Positions 35,558 through 48,020 of a stretch of DNA of 64,000 nt are shown in pieces. A model generated the notes under the pieces. That model searched no databases, was not told the DNA's origin, and worked only from the letters and a program-made list of their open reading frames with translations. The position numbers and the translations under genes are program-made. Source of the stretch: JAIOQA01 sp035493675 (GTDB taxonomy: Bacteria; Myxococcota_A; Polyangia; Haliangiales; Haliangiaceae); the NCBI GenBank assembly GCA_035493675.1, contig DATJIA010000070.1:1-64000 (forward strand), in the 5' to 3' direction. The number at the start of each line of letters is the position of its first letter. Position 1 is the stretch's first letter.

Positions 35558-36109
35558 ATGATCACGACGACGGACAAGAGCAGTGTGACGAGCGAGGCGT
35601 TCCCGCCCGGACCGCGGACGCTGGATGACCTCGCGGCGATGGACGTCGCCGCGCTGACCGCGCTCTATCGCGCGGGGCGGATGCCGGCGTCGATGGCGGC
35701 GCTCGACGGCAATCCGAAGTGCCGGATGCTCGCGGTGCGCGGGCTCGATCACGGCGCGCCGGCGGGCGCGTTGCGCGGCTTCGCCGCCTCGAAGGCGTTC
35801 CCGTGGGCGGGCAAGAGCTTCGCGTCGGAGGGGCCCGATCGCGGGCGCGGCATCAATCGCGTGCGCCTCGGCGGCGAGCGCCGCTGGTTCCCGTTCGAGA
35901 CGTCGATCGAGCCGAGCGCGATCGACGGCAAGCCGTGCATCTTCCTCGACTACAAGCAGCCCGAGAACCCGCGCGCGATCCAGATGATCCGCGACGAGCT
36001 GCGCGAGGTCGCGCCCGGCCTGTTCCTCGGGCCGGCGATGCTCGACACCGGCAACGCGCCGCCGCGGCTGGTGCTGTGGTTCGCGTGTCATGTGACGCCC
36101 GCCAACTGA
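35558..36109 (+). CDS. Hypothetical protein downstream of TetR
   Basis: The 183-residue product is not recognised. It has no signal peptide or membrane segment. Central features are a short charged helix region (ALTALYRAGRMPASMAALDG) and a beta-rich half with RWFPFETSIEPSAIDG and CIFLDYKQPENP. GAGGAGAGCGAG precedes the ATG. It follows tetR by 47 bases across an AT-rich palindrome, so it is probably TetR-controlled. Confidence 0.6.
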   Translation: MITTTDKSSVTSEAFPPGPRTLDDLAAMDVAALTALYRAGRMPASMAALDGNPKCRMLAVRGLDHGAPAGALRGFAASKAFPWAGKSFASEGPDRGRGINRVRLGGERRWFPFETSIEPSAIDGKPCIFLDYKQPENPRAIQMIRDELREVAPGLFLGPAMLDTGNAPPRLVLWFACHVTPAN

Positions 36110-36158
36110 CGAGCCAACTGATCAGACCGACCGCGCGCGTCGCGCGTACGATCGCGTC

Positions 36159-36755
36159 ATGAGGCGAGCGCTCTTCTGTGCGTCGATCGTGATCGCGGCC
36201 GCGGGGATCGCGGAGGCGAAGCGGCCGCCGCGCCCGAAGCTGACGTGCGAGAAGCCGAGCACGCACCTGAACGATCGGCAGGCGGACTTCGCGAAGTTCA
36301 CCGGCAAGGCGTTCGACGACGCGCTCGCGCGCGAGATGTTGACGAAGGTCTCGCTCACGGCGAAGGCGCTGCGGCCCGACGATCCGCTGCTCAAGGGCGT
36401 GAAGCGCGGCGCGACGTTCAAGCTCGGCACCGGCAGCGCGGCGCCGACGGCCGTCTTCTTCCGCAGCGGGACCATGTGGCAGTACGGCGGCGACGAGTTC
36501 GTGAAGGATCAGCAAGGCGAGATCCACGCGCTCGTGCGCAAGGAGAACGTGATCGGCAGCGAGACGCACACGATGTGCGGGTGCGGGCCGATGGGCGGCG
36601 GCGCGGTGCCGCCGCCGGCGTCGGTCGTGTACGTCCTGCCCGACGGCGCGACCTACGGCGCGCCGATCGAGCTGTCGTACGACGCGAAGCGCGTGTTCCT
36701 GAGCTACTCGAACGTCGTCGACGGGAAGCTCGTGGTCTGCAACCCGCCGCCGTGA
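36159..36755 (+). CDS. Hypothetical secreted protein
   Basis: The 198-residue product has a signal peptide (about 1-20) and no recognised domain. A Gly/Cys cluster TMCGCGPMGGGAVPPP lies near residue 140. A TACGAT hexamer six bases before the ATG and the absence of a Shine-Dalgarno suggest a leaderless message. Confidence 0.6.
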   Translation: MRRALFCASIVIAAAGIAEAKRPPRPKLTCEKPSTHLNDRQADFAKFTGKAFDDALAREMLTKVSLTAKALRPDDPLLKGVKRGATFKLGTGSAAPTAVFFRSGTMWQYGGDEFVKDQQGEIHALVRKENVIGSETHTMCGCGPMGGGAVPPPASVVYVLPDGATYGAPIELSYDAKRVFLSYSNVVDGKLVVCNPPP

Positions 36756-36765
36756 GCAGCCGGGC

Positions 36766-37539
36766 TCACGCGAATTCGATCGCGCGCATCCCGAGGTTCG
36801 CCATCTCGAAGCCGACCAGCGGATAGCGCGCGACCTTCATCGCGCCGTCCGCCGACGCCGCGCCCGCCGCGACGACCAGCGGCGCGAAGTGATCGTAGGT
36901 CGGGTGCGCCATGCGTCCGGTCGGCGCGCGCGTCACCGCCTCGGCGACGTCGTCGACGCGGCCGTCGTCGAGCGCGCGCGTGATCCACGCGTCGAACTCC
37001 GACGCCCACGCCTCGGTCGCGCCCTCGCCTTCCCACGCGAGCCGACCGAGGTTGTGCACGATCCCGCCCGAGCCGATCACGAGCACGCCCTCGTCGCGCA
37101 GCGGCGCGAGCGCGCGCCCGAGCGCGAGCCAGCCCGCCGGCCCCGCGCGTAGGACGAGCGCGACCTGCACGACGGGGATCTCCGCATCCGGGTACATGTG
37201 GACCAGCGGCACCCACACGCCGTGATCCCACGGCCGCTTCGCCTCCGCGCGCGCGCCCTCGACGAGCGATCGCACGCGCGCCGCGATCTCGGGCGAGCCG
37301 GGCGCGCGGTACTCGACGTCGTGCAGCGCGCGCGGGAAGCCCGCGAAGTCGTACAAGAGCGGCGCGGTCTCCTCGACGCCGGTGAAGACATCGCGCGCGA
37401 GCCAGTGCGCCGACACGCACACGATCGCGCGCGGCCGCGGCATCGATCGTCCCCAGGCGCGCAGCTCCGCGCCGCGCGCCTCGGTGTCGAGCGCCAAGGT
37501 CGGCGCGCCGTGGCTCACGAACCCGACCGGCATCCGCAT
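36766..37539 (-). CDS. DODA-type extradiol dioxygenase (LigB superfamily)
   Basis: The 257-residue product matches class III extradiol dioxygenases such as YgiD/DODA: SHGAPTLAL with an early metal His, VSAHWLARD, DHGVWVPLVHMYPDA with paired His, SGGIVHNLG, and PTYDHFAPLVVAAG. These non-heme Fe(II)/Zn enzymes open catechol-type rings. The native substrate is not evident from context. An ATG six bases inside is also possible. Confidence 0.85.
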   Translation of the reverse strand: MRMPVGFVSHGAPTLALDTEARGAELRAWGRSMPRPRAIVCVSAHWLARDVFTGVEETAPLLYDFAGFPRALHDVEYRAPGSPEIAARVRSLVEGARAEAKRPWDHGVWVPLVHMYPDAEIPVVQVALVLRAGPAGWLALGRALAPLRDEGVLVIGSGGIVHNLGRLAWEGEGATEAWASEFDAWITRALDDGRVDDVAEAVTRAPTGRMAHPTYDHFAPLVVAAGAASADGAMKVARYPLVGFEMANLGMRAIEFA

Positions 37540-37595
37540 GGGTGAAACCGTACTATGCCCGCGCGCGGGAACGTGGCAGTCTCCGCCCCTCGCTG

Positions 37596-39055
<1,460 letters not shown>

Positions 39056-39059
<4 letters not shown>

Positions 39060-39430
39060 AGCTCCTGCTCGCGATCGTGCTGTTGCTCGCGAGCGCCGCG
39101 TGCAAGGGCGATGCATCGACGCCCGCGCCGACGCCGACGCCGACCCCCGAGGCGAAGCCGGAGCTGATCATCCCCGCGCATCACTTGGCGCCGGGCGAGA
39201 TGCCGCCGCCGATGGAGGCGCCGCCCGCTCCTCCTGATGCGGCGCCTGCACCCGATGCACGAGATCAAGCGGCGATCCAAGCGCAGCTCGATCACCTCGA
39301 CAAGATCATGGACGAAGCGGTCGCGTCGCTCGCGAACGCGAAGACGCCGGGCGATCGCAAGAAGGCGCAGACGCTGATCGACAGCACGCGCCGCAAGCGC
39401 GACGCGCTCCAGTCGCAGCTCCAAGAATAG
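39056..39430 (+). CDS. Small Pro-rich lipoprotein
   Basis: The 124-residue product has a lipobox-like ASAAC at residues 12-16, a Pro/Ala-rich linker to about residue 70, and a C-terminal coiled-coil helix (IQAQLDHLDKIMDEAVASLA). No family is recognised. It is coupled to the helicase gene by ATGA, and its stop abuts the convergent amylase stop as TAGCTA. Confidence 0.65.
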
Positions 39431-41488
39431 CTACTTCACCAGCACGCGCCCGGAGTGCGGCGGCACGCTGACGTCGATCGATCCGCCCGCGCCGACGGTG
39501 AACGTCTTGCCGCCGCCGTCGGGCGAGACGTCCTTCAAGACCGTCCCGACCGGGAAGCTCGTCGTCATGCACGTGCCGCCTTCGTTCGCGGGCGCGCACG
39601 TCTCGCTCGCCTGCCCGCTCGCGTTGATCACGACCAGCGCCTTCTCGTCGGGGGCGACGCGCTCGAACGCGAAGATGCCCTCGTCGCGCCGACCGCCCGC
39701 TTGCGTCGTCGACCACCGGATGTCGACGGTGCCGCGGCGGAGCGCGACGTGATCCTTGCGCATCTTGATCAACGCCTGCACGTACAGGAACGCTTCGTTC
39801 GTCTGGTCCCACGCGGGGAAGCCCGCGTCGGGATTCCCGAGCGACATGTCCTCGCGGTTCTTCGGATCGACGCCGCCGTGGAAGAGCTGCTCGGTGCCGT
39901 AGTAGAGGCACGGGATGCCGTCCCACGTGTAGTTGTAGAACAGCGCCGCCTTCAGGTTCGCTTCCGTCACCGGCGTCGACGACACGCCGGCCGTATCGTA
40001 GAAGAGGAAGCGCGGCAGATCGTGGTTGTCGAGGAAGTTGACGAGCACCTGCTGCGGCGCGACGCCGATGCCGCCGTCCTCGGGCATCGCGACCGGTTGG
40101 TTGTAGAAGGTCGGGCCCGCCGGATATCCGTTGTTCTGGCAGAACGCATCGGTCGTGTTGCGGCCCATGCGCGAGTTGTAGAGACACTCGAGGTTGTGAG
40201 TCGGCGCGTCCTGTTTGAAGACGGGATTCACGCCTCGGTAGTACTGCGAGAAGTAGAAGACCGAGTCGAAGCGGCCGAAGCCGCCCTTGGCGTCGTGGCC
40301 GGGGAACGTGTAGCTGCCGATCAGCGCGTCGTTGCCGTCGAACGCCTCGCCGAACAGGAAGAAGTTCTGCTTGCCGAGATCGTGCGCCTTCTTGCGCATG
40401 CGATCGAGGAACACGCCCCAGAAGCCGCGATTGTCGAGATCGAGCTCGGGACGATCGATGTGCTTCACGGTGTCGATGCGGAAGCCGTCGAAGTCGGCGA
40501 CCTCGATCCAGTACTCGAACGATCGCGACAGCGCCTCTTGGACATCGGGGTTGTCGGTGTCGAGATCTTTCAAGCCGCCCGGGAAGTCGCCGGTGGTCTC
40601 CTGCTCGCGGACGAAGTCGCGCGAGTAGTCGCCCTCGTGCCACCACGTGTAGACGCGCCCTCGACGGTGATACCAAGACGGGGAGTCGAACCACGGCTTG
40701 GAGTCGGGCCAGCCGAGCCACGACGGCGGCCGCGGCGGCGGCGTGCGGTTCTGCTCGGGCCAGTCGGGGAAGCGGATGTCCGCGGGCCCGCTGAAGCCGA
40801 GCGAGCTCCAGCCCTGGATCCCGCGCGAGTCGTATTCCGGATCCCACTCGATGATGCGCTCGAGGTAGTCCTTGCCCTTGTCGCAATAGACGTGCTCGTC
40901 GGGCGAGCACTGGTTCGCGGTCGCCGGCGGATCGCAGACCTGCGTGCACGTGTGCCAGTCGCCGCCGCCGCTGATCCAATCGTCGGGCTGGCCGTTGCCG
41001 TTGATGTCATAATAGAAGAGCTGGCCGACGTGGTTGGTCACGACGTCGAGGATCACGAGCATGCCGCGCGCGTGGGCGTCGTCGACGAGCTCGCGCAGCT
41101 TCGACACGTCGCCGAAGTGCGCGTTGGGTCGCAGGAAGTCTTGCGTCCAGTAGCCGTGATAGCTCGCGAAGCCGGCGTCCGACTCGGTGTTCTTCACGAC
41201 CGGCGAGATCCACAAGGTCGTGACGCCGAGCGACTGCAGGTAATCGAGGTGATCGATGATCCCCTGCCAATCACCGCCGTGATACTGGCCGGGGATCGTC
41301 GGCTGCACGTTGAAGTCGTTGTTGGGATCTCCGTCGGCGAAGCGATCGACGACGATCTGATAGATCATCTGATCTCGCCAATCGACGCCGGCGTTCGACT
41401 GGTGCGGGAGATCGCCCGGGTGCGTGAGCTCGTCGGCGCCGGTGCAGGCGACGCAGAAGATCAAAGCGAGGATCGAAGTGCGCATCAT
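39431..41488 (-). CDS. Secreted GH13 alpha-amylase-type lipoprotein
   Basis: The 685-residue product has a signal with the lipobox CVAC and a GH13 catalytic barrel: YQIVVDRFADGD, ILDVVTNH, nucleophile Asp in FRIDTVKHI, acid/base Glu in FLFGEAFDG and the third acid in FLDNHDLPRF. A C-terminal beta domain follows. It would cut alpha-glucans outside the inner membrane. The ATG at 41488 is preceded by AGAGGA and lies 11 bases after the porin stop, so the two are cotranscribed. Confidence 0.92.
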   Translation of the reverse strand: MMRTSILALIFCVACTGADELTHPGDLPHQSNAGVDWRDQMIYQIVVDRFADGDPNNDFNVQPTIPGQYHGGDWQGIIDHLDYLQSLGVTTLWISPVVKNTESDAGFASYHGYWTQDFLRPNAHFGDVSKLRELVDDAHARGMLVILDVVTNHVGQLFYYDINGNGQPDDWISGGGDWHTCTQVCDPPATANQCSPDEHVYCDKGKDYLERIIEWDPEYDSRGIQGWSSLGFSGPADIRFPDWPEQNRTPPPRPPSWLGWPDSKPWFDSPSWYHRRGRVYTWWHEGDYSRDFVREQETTGDFPGGLKDLDTDNPDVQEALSRSFEYWIEVADFDGFRIDTVKHIDRPELDLDNRGFWGVFLDRMRKKAHDLGKQNFFLFGEAFDGNDALIGSYTFPGHDAKGGFGRFDSVFYFSQYYRGVNPVFKQDAPTHNLECLYNSRMGRNTTDAFCQNNGYPAGPTFYNQPVAMPEDGGIGVAPQQVLVNFLDNHDLPRFLFYDTAGVSSTPVTEANLKAALFYNYTWDGIPCLYYGTEQLFHGGVDPKNREDMSLGNPDAGFPAWDQTNEAFLYVQALIKMRKDHVALRRGTVDIRWSTTQAGGRRDEGIFAFERVAPDEKALVVINASGQASETCAPANEGGTCMTTSFPVGTVLKDVSPDGGGKTFTVGAGGSIDVSVPPHSGRVLVK

Positions 41489-41499
41489 GTCCTCTGCTT

Positions 41500-43065
41500 T
41501 CAGCGATACGAAGAGTTGAACCACCACTCGGCCTGCAAGCCGAAGAAGTGGACGGTCGAGTGGGCGTGGCGCGGATCGTCGGGCACGTAGAGATCGAGCG
41601 CGCCCTGGTTCAAGAAGGCCGCGCGATAGACGAGGCGGAGCTGCGGGCGAGCATATGCGTGAGCGCCCATCGGCGAGTACACCAACATCGGCGCGATCTG
41701 CGTCACGCCCGGATCCTCCGCGAGCTGCGACGTCGGGTTGAGCCCGCGCGGGAAGCGCGCCTGGAACGAGAGATCGGCGCCCGCGTAGACGTCGTGCCCG
41801 AGCAGCGCGAGCGGCCGCACGTCGAGCGCGTACTCCCAGCCGTTGTCGGGGTTGTCGGTGCGCGGGCCCGCGCCGACGAAGCGCCGCGACTCGGCGCCGA
41901 CCATCACGTTCCAGCGCGACGTGTCCCACGCGCCCGACAGGCCGAACACGATCTCCGACGCGCGCGGGAACGTCTTGAGCGACGTATCGAGCTCGGTCGG
42001 CGGCGCGAGCTCGTCGTACGCGGACAAGCCGCGCGACCACCGCGCAAAGAGATTGAGATGCCGCGCGTGCGTCGTGTCGTCGGGATCGGTGAAGCCCCAG
42101 AGGCCGAGCTGCGCGCCGATCGTCGTGCCCCAGTCGGCGGGCAACGTCTGCGGCGTCATGTCGTTCAAGAGCCGCGTGCCCGAGGGCAGGCCCTGCACCT
42201 CGGCGTGCAGCTTGATCTTGCCGTGCGTGCGTCCGTAGAAGTCGGGGAAGTCGTTGATCGTGAGCGTCGTCGACGCGATCACGCGCTGGCGGTTGAGCTG
42301 CGTGACGACGCTCGCGCCCTGCTCGGGGTTCGGCACCTCGCGCGTCTGGTACTGGAAGTCGTTCAAGAGCCGGTTGAAGCCGACGTGCGCGGCGAGCCGC
42401 ACGTATTGCTTGCCGTCGGCGTTCTGCGCGAAGTCGTACGAGCCACCGCCGCCGACGGTGTTGATGTCGTCGAGCGGCCAGTAGTCGAACAGGTAGATGT
42501 CGTCGCCGCGGTACATGCGCGAGCCGACCCACAGCTCGCTCGCCTGGGTCGGGAACGCCTCGAGGTACATGTTGCGGAGCGCGGGCCCCGCGTCGAACTT
42601 GCCGGTGTAGTGGAAGAGCGTGTCGTCGAACGCGAGCGTGGTGACGGTGCGCAGCTCGGTGCCGTGCTCGAAGAAGCCGTAGCCGAACTGCAGCTCGAGA
42701 TACGTCGGCTCGACGATGCGCGGCGCGTGCGCGACGACCTTGATCTGCTCCGGGTCGCCGCCGCGCAGATCGCTGCCGACGATCACGCGGCCGTACGATC
42801 CGAACGTGAAGCCGGTGTCGACGCGCGGCGGCGGGACGATGTGCTCGACCTCTCCGCCGGTATCGACGGGCTTCGACTCGGGCGGCGGCGGCGCGCTCGG
42901 CGGCGGCGCTTCGTCGGCGGGCGGAGCTTCGCGCTCGGGCTCGTCGGGCGCCGGCGAGTCCGCGTTGACCGGCTCGCCGCTACAAGGGTCCGGCTTCGGC
43001 TGCGCGCGCGCCGCGCCCGCACCGAAGACGATCGTGATCCACACGACGGCGAGGACGCGCGACAT
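41500..43065 (-). CDS. LamB-like maltoporin/carbohydrate porin
   Basis: The 521-residue product has a signal peptide (about 1-21), a Pro-rich linker to about residue 75, and an outer-membrane barrel with GFTFGSYGRVIVGSD, HVGFNRLLNDFQY, and a C-terminal WWFNSSYR. Layout and context match maltoporin, which passes maltodextrins through the outer membrane. ATG at 43065 is chosen because it opens the signal peptide. It lies upstream of one amylase and is divergent from another. Confidence 0.75.
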   Translation of the reverse strand: MSRVLAVVWITIVFGAGAARAQPKPDPCSGEPVNADSPAPDEPEREAPPADEAPPPSAPPPPESKPVDTGGEVEHIVPPPRVDTGFTFGSYGRVIVGSDLRGGDPEQIKVVAHAPRIVEPTYLELQFGYGFFEHGTELRTVTTLAFDDTLFHYTGKFDAGPALRNMYLEAFPTQASELWVGSRMYRGDDIYLFDYWPLDDINTVGGGGSYDFAQNADGKQYVRLAAHVGFNRLLNDFQYQTREVPNPEQGASVVTQLNRQRVIASTTLTINDFPDFYGRTHGKIKLHAEVQGLPSGTRLLNDMTPQTLPADWGTTIGAQLGLWGFTDPDDTTHARHLNLFARWSRGLSAYDELAPPTELDTSLKTFPRASEIVFGLSGAWDTSRWNVMVGAESRRFVGAGPRTDNPDNGWEYALDVRPLALLGHDVYAGADLSFQARFPRGLNPTSQLAEDPGVTQIAPMLVYSPMGAHAYARPQLRLVYRAAFLNQGALDLYVPDDPRHAHSTVHFFGLQAEWWFNSSYR

Positions 43066-43155
43066 CGGGGGCGACCCGAGCACGATTCGTGCCCGAGCGG
43101 CGCTCGATGCACCTTGCTGGCGTTGCATGGCGCCGAGTTAGCCACCGCGTCGTCG

Positions 43156-43172
43156 CGTTGCCAATCGCAACG
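43156..43172. promoter_or_regulatory. Palindrome in the amylase-porin divergent promoter region
   Basis: CGTTGC-caatc-GCAACG is a perfect 6-5-6 inverted repeat between the divergent porin and amylase genes. LacI-type regulators of maltose and starch genes bind similar sites, but none lies in the window. Confidence 0.4.
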
Positions 43173-43273
43173 TCACTGCGCCTTCATGCTCACTGACGCA
43201 ACGTTTCGGTTTCGAGGATCCTTCGATTCATGGTTCCCTGGTCCGTGGCATGCGCCTTGAAGCGCCCTCGACC

Positions 43274-45184
43274 ATGAGGTCCTTCGTCGTCGCGTCGCTG
43301 ATCGTGATCGCGGGGTGCCCGAACACGCAGCGCGCGCCGGGCGACGATACGACGGGCGATGCCGGCATCCCCGACGCGGCGCCGGGCACGCCCGACGCGA
43401 TGATCGGTCCGACCTGCTCGAACCCGATCCCGACCTGCTCGACGACGATCACCTATCACGGGGCGGGAACCTCCGTTTCGTTGCGCGGCGACTTCGCCGC
43501 CGACGGCTGGTCCGCCGGCGTCACGATGCAGCCCGACGGACAGGGCGGCTTCACCGCGACGATCCCCGCCAACGATCAGCAGGTGATCCTCTACAAGTTC
43601 GTCGTCGACGGCAACTGGATCGCGGATCCCACCAACACGCGCAAGTCGCCCGACGGCTACGGCGGGATGAACAGCGTCGTGCGCGTCGACTGCGATCACT
43701 GCCCGCCGCGCCCGACGATCGATTGGCGCGACGCGGTCATGTACTTCGTCATGGTCGATCGCTTCAACGACGGCACCACCGCGAACGACATGTCGCTCGG
43801 GCTCGAGTCGCCGGCCGACTACGACGGCGGCGATCTGGTCGGGCTGAAGGCGAAGATCGACGACGGCTACTTCGATCAGCTCGGCGTCAACACCCTCTGG
43901 ATCACGTCGCCGTTCGACAACGCCGACGGCGTGTACCCCGGCACCGACGGGCACACGTACTCCGGGTATCACGGCTACTGGCCGAAGGATCTGACCAAGG
44001 TCGAGTCGCACGTCGGCACGCTCGACGATCTGCGCGCGGTCGTCACCGCGGCGCACGCGCACGGCATGCAGGTCGTGATCGACTACGTGATGAACCACGT
44101 GCACACCGAGTCGCCGATCTACCAGGCGCACAAGGACTGGTTCTGGCCCGACGACAACGGCAAGGGCGGCAACTGCGTGTGCGGCGACGGCTGCGACTGG
44201 GACAACGATCGCATCCGCTGCTGGTTCACGACCTACCTGCCCGACTTCGACTTCCGCAACGACGACGCGCGCCACTGGTCGGTCGACAACGCGGTCACGT
44301 GGGCGAAGGCGGTCGGCGCCGACGGCTATCGCCTCGACGCGATCAAGCACGTCGAGACCGCGTGGCTGACCGATCTGCGCTCGCGCCTGAACGCCGAGGT
44401 CGCGTGGGATCAGGTCTTCTATCTCGTCGGCGAGACGTTCACCGGCGATCGCAACCTGATCAAGTCGTACGTCGATCCGTCGACGATGCTCGACGGACAG
44501 TTCGACTTCCCGCTGCGCTACCAGGTCCTGCACACGATGCTCGAGCGCCAAGGTCAGATGAGCGACCTGGTCGGCTTCCTCGACTCGAACGCGAGCTACT
44601 ACGGCGCGGGCTCGGTGATGTCGACCTTCCTCGGCAACCACGACGTGCCGCGCGTGATCCACTTCGCCGAGGACACGCCGCAGTTCTACGACTGGGACGG
44701 CGGCAAGGACCGCGCGTGGGTGAACCGTCCGGGCTTGCCGACGTCGGCGAATCCGTTCCAGCGGGTCGCGGTCGCGTACACGCTGCTCATGACCACGCCC
44801 GGCATCCCGCTCATCTACTACGGCGACGAGATCGGGATGAACGGCGCCGGCGATCCCGACAACCGCCACATGATGCAGTGGAGCGGGCTGACCGCGAACC
44901 AGATGTGGCTGCGCGATCGCTTGAGCGGCTTGATCAAGGCGCGCGCGAAGCACGCGGCCCTGCGGCGCGGCACGCGCACGACCTTGTCGACGACGTTCGA
45001 CACCTTCGTCTACGAGATGATCGGCGCCGGCGACGACGTCTACGTCGCGCTCAACCGCGGCGACAGCGCGCAGCCCGCGGGCGGCCTGCCGCCGGGGCAG
45101 TACGTCGACGCGATCACGGGCGACACGCTGCAGACGCCGATCTCGATCCCGCCGCGCAGCGGCCTGGTCCTGACCGCGAAATGA
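43274..45184 (+). CDS. Secreted GH13 alpha-amylase with an N-terminal CBM48/E-set-like domain
   Basis: The 636-residue product has the lipobox VIAGC, a short Asp-rich linker, a beta-sandwich that resembles glycogen-binding domains (FVVDGNWIADPTN), and a GH13 barrel with VIDYVMNHVH, nucleophile in YRLDAIKHV, acid/base in YLVGETFTGD, and FLGNHDVPRV. It complements the other amylase on the opposite strand. The ATG at 43274 opens the signal. Confidence 0.92.
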   Translation: MRSFVVASLIVIAGCPNTQRAPGDDTTGDAGIPDAAPGTPDAMIGPTCSNPIPTCSTTITYHGAGTSVSLRGDFAADGWSAGVTMQPDGQGGFTATIPANDQQVILYKFVVDGNWIADPTNTRKSPDGYGGMNSVVRVDCDHCPPRPTIDWRDAVMYFVMVDRFNDGTTANDMSLGLESPADYDGGDLVGLKAKIDDGYFDQLGVNTLWITSPFDNADGVYPGTDGHTYSGYHGYWPKDLTKVESHVGTLDDLRAVVTAAHAHGMQVVIDYVMNHVHTESPIYQAHKDWFWPDDNGKGGNCVCGDGCDWDNDRIRCWFTTYLPDFDFRNDDARHWSVDNAVTWAKAVGADGYRLDAIKHVETAWLTDLRSRLNAEVAWDQVFYLVGETFTGDRNLIKSYVDPSTMLDGQFDFPLRYQVLHTMLERQGQMSDLVGFLDSNASYYGAGSVMSTFLGNHDVPRVIHFAEDTPQFYDWDGGKDRAWVNRPGLPTSANPFQRVAVAYTLLMTTPGIPLIYYGDEIGMNGAGDPDNRHMMQWSGLTANQMWLRDRLSGLIKARAKHAALRRGTRTTLSTTFDTFVYEMIGAGDDVYVALNRGDSAQPAGGLPPGQYVDAITGDTLQTPISIPPRSGLVLTAK

Positions 45185-45197
45185 GTCCTGGGGGTTT

Positions 45198-45216
45198 GGG
45201 GGAGCACTGCTCCCCC
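45198..45216 (+). terminator. Hairpin after the amylase gene
   Basis: GGGGGAGC pairs with GCTCCCCC over a 3-base loop, 13 bases after the amylase stop. A second hairpin (GGACGC/GCGTCC, 45223-45237) follows. There is no long U-tract, but position suits transcript end. Confidence 0.55.
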
Positions 45217-45245
45217 ATCGGAGGACGCGAAGCGTCCGGACGTCA

Positions 45246-45347
45246 CTAACGCACGGACGAGCCGACCCGCGCTCGAGCGTCGTGTGCCGCCGGATCACCG
45301 GCGGCAGGTGGTCGAAACGAGCTCGATCCTCGTAGTCCGTGCGTTAG
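45246..45347. other. Cloverleaf-folding intergenic element
   Basis: Perfect 12-base inverted arms at 45246-45257 and 45336-45347 close a 102-base segment that contains three hairpins: a 5-bp CGAGC/GCTCG stem, an 8-bp GCCGCCGG/CCGGCGGC stem, and a 5-bp ACGAG/CTCGT stem with a 7-base loop. It does not satisfy tRNA rules. It may be a structured RNA or a small mobile repeat. Confidence 0.5.
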
Positions 45348-45383
45348 CTGTCACAGCCGCGGGGGCTGTCTCGTCTCCCGGGC

Positions 45384-45920
45384 ATGCTGAAGCGATTCAT
45401 CCGTTCGCGGTTGGGGAAGTACGAGCGCGACCTCGGCTACGACGCGACGTACCTGCGCGACGTGCTCGACGCGGATCTCGGCGCGTTCCTGCGCTTCGCG
45501 CGCCTGCAGGGCGTGTCGACCTATCGCCGCGACGCGCCGAAGGACGTCTGGTACGCGGCGAAGATCGTCGGCGCGATGAGCGAGGACTGCGGGCCGTGCA
45601 CGCAGCTGGTCGTCACGATGGCGGAGCGCGACGGCGTCGACGGCGCGACCCTCGCGGCGATCGTGCGCGGCGACCTCGCGGCGTTGCCGGCCGAGGTCGC
45701 GCTCGGCGTGAGGTTCGCGCGCGCCGTGCTCGCGCACGATCCCGCCGCGGACGAGCTGCGCGAGGAGATCGTCCGCGCGTGGGGCAAGCGCGCGCTGGTC
45801 TCGATCTCGTTCTCGCTGGTGAGCGCGCGGCTGTATCCGACGCTCAAGTACGCGATGGGGCACGGGCGCGCATGCCAACGCGTGCTCGTCGGCGGCGCGC
45901 CGATCGCGGTCGCGCACGCC

Positions 45921-45926
<6 letters not shown>
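45384..45926 (+). CDS. AhpD-like protein with a CxxC motif
   Basis: The 180-residue product is helical with MSEDC69GPC72TQLVVTMAE, the AhpD-type E-x-x-x-CxxC pattern. The downstream His is replaced by Val, so proton relay may differ. Such proteins reduce disulfides or peroxides. It is a second, distant AhpD-fold member in the window, with Cys where the locus at 21625-22212 has UGA. Its stop abuts the kinase stop as TCATGA. Confidence 0.65.
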
Positions 45927-47984
<2,058 letters not shown>

Positions 47985-48020
47985 CTCTCGCGATTGTGGG
48001 ACAATGGGACCCACACGGCA

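Noticed and set aside
45246..45347. The cloverleaf as selC (selenocysteine tRNA)
   Set aside because: The anticodon loop lacks U33 and a proper 7-base loop, the D-loop lacks GG, the closing helix is 12 bp and there is no CCA or discriminator context.
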